Shown here piece after piece: positions 63,198-64,000 of a DNA stretch of 64,000 bases. Position 1 is the first letter of the stretch, and every line of letters starts with the position of its first letter. The position numbers and the translations under genes are program-made. Below the pieces are notes generated by a model. The model was not told where the DNA came from. It saw only the letters and a list, made by a program, of their open reading frames with translations, and did not search any database. The DNA comes from Ascaphus truei. Taxonomy: Eukaryota; Chordata; Amphibia; Anura; Ascaphidae. Where the stretch lies: positions 48,323,874 through 48,387,873 of the forward strand of contig CM071573.1 in the NCBI GenBank assembly GCA_036426205.1. The letters run 5' to 3'.

Positions 63198-64000
63198 ATG
63201 GGTAAGGATTTCACTATCTTATCGCACAACATAAAAGGTTTTAATAGCCCCCTAAAAAGGAAAATAGCATTTACTGACTACCGACGACAGGACCCCCGAC
63301 ATAATACTACTCCAAGAGACCCACTTCTCAAAGACCAGTTCCCCTAAGTTTCTGGATACCAGCTATAGAACATGGCTCTCTGCATCAGCCAATATAAAAA
63401 AGAGAGGGGTAGCAACCTTGTTACACAACCGCCTGGCGTTTAACACAACTCTAACAAAAAAAGACAAGAACGGGCGCTTCTTAATAATAGTAGGCGAGGT
63501 GGGTGGACAACCCCTCACAATAGCCAATGTCTACGCTCCCAACGAAGGGGCCGATACCTTCTTTACAAAATTCTTTACAACTCTACATAGAGTGGCGCAG
63601 GGCGGGGTAATACTAGGTGGGGATTTCAACCTCACTCTAGATCCGAAAGCCGACAGGTGCACGCCCAGAATACCGAAACACACACAAAGCAGAGCAATCT
63701 GGACCCTAGGTCTCAGGACAAACAGACTGGTAGATATCTGGCGGGAACAACACCCGGGAGAGAAGGAGTACACATTCTATTCACATCCACATGACAGATA
63801 CAGCAGGGTAGACTACCTCTTTGTGTCCAATAGAATGGTTTCGCAGATCTCCCATACGGGCATCCATGATATTTCATGGTCAGATCATGCACCCATCGAG
63901 CTGCGGTGCACAGATTTCAGACTAGACAGACCAGGAGCGACATGGAAGCTTAACGAATCTCTGCTAAAAATCCCCGAAATTGAAACGGCAATAAGGGATA
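63198..64000 (+). pseudogene. LINE ORF2, apurinic endonuclease domain, one frameshift
   Basis: Starts MGKDFTILSHNIKGFNSP, the expected first strand of the endonuclease with its Asn. A shift of one base is needed within a run of five C (63295-63299). From 63300 the frame is open to the window edge with LLQETHF (catalytic Glu), IANVYAPNE, GGDFNLTLDP (Asp and Asn), YSRVDYLFVS and SWSDHAPIEL (Asp-His). All expected catalytic residues are visible. The shift could be a real mutation or a homopolymer base-calling error. Confidence 0.85.

Larger units (their letters stand above)
60460..64000 (+). mobile_element. Tx1/L1-type LINE, 5' UTR, ORF1 and start of ORF2 (cut by window)
   Basis: Plus-strand non-LTR retrotransposon. 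The 5' part has two copies of a 52-bp unit starting TCTTGAGCACAGA at 60591 and 60643, in the position where LINE promoters sit. ORF1 (60924-61889) is intact. A 1.3-kb spacer follows, then ORF2 from 63198 with endonuclease motifs, continuing past the edge. The left boundary is approximate. Confidence 0.85.

Overview
The window looks like nuclear DNA of an amphibian, most likely a frog. The evidence is a vertebrate gene with many small GT-AG exons, long introns, and a dense mix of L2-, CR1- and Tx1/L1-type LINEs, hAT, Harbinger, pogo/Tigger and Tc1 elements, Penelope-like sequence and tRNA-derived SINE pieces. The species cannot be fixed from the sequence. There is one 135-base assembly gap at 17830-17964.

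The plus strand from the left edge to about 39.4 kb is most of a SAFB gene (scaffold attachment factor B; nuclear DNA/RNA-binding protein). Nineteen coding exons are resolved between 5188 and 39221. Every boundary is GT-AG and the reading frame is continuous, giving 803 residues plus stop. The 5' exons with the SAP DNA-binding domain lie off the left edge. The visible part holds the acidic region, one RRM, a K/E/S-rich linker, an R/E-rich coiled coil and the Gly/Arg-rich tail. The introns are loaded with transposons.

From about 39.4 to 49 kb is intergenic repeat DNA: a TG/CA microsatellite, a decayed L1/Tx1 LINE, a foldback MITE, a Tc1 pseudogene, a Harbinger-like element and CR1/SINE pieces.

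On the minus strand from about 59.4 down to about 49.6 kb is the 3' part of a second gene. It encodes the C-terminal helically extended SH3 domain of a PRAM1/FYB-family adaptor and is best matched to PRAM1. SAFB and this gene are convergent. The right end (about 60.5-64.0 kb) is a Tx1/L1-type LINE with intact ORF1 and the start of ORF2, cut by the window edge.

The items most worth a second look are: a 0.6-kb GAAGA-rich, transposon-free block in a SAFB intron that would act as a poison exon if spliced in; a 2 x 198-bp near-perfect inverted duplication in another SAFB intron, bounded by a 15-bp target duplication; a TG-repeat fused to a SAFB splice acceptor; in-frame tandem acceptors at the last SAFB exon; and several nested insertions whose target duplications can be read directly, one with its own empty site elsewhere in the window.
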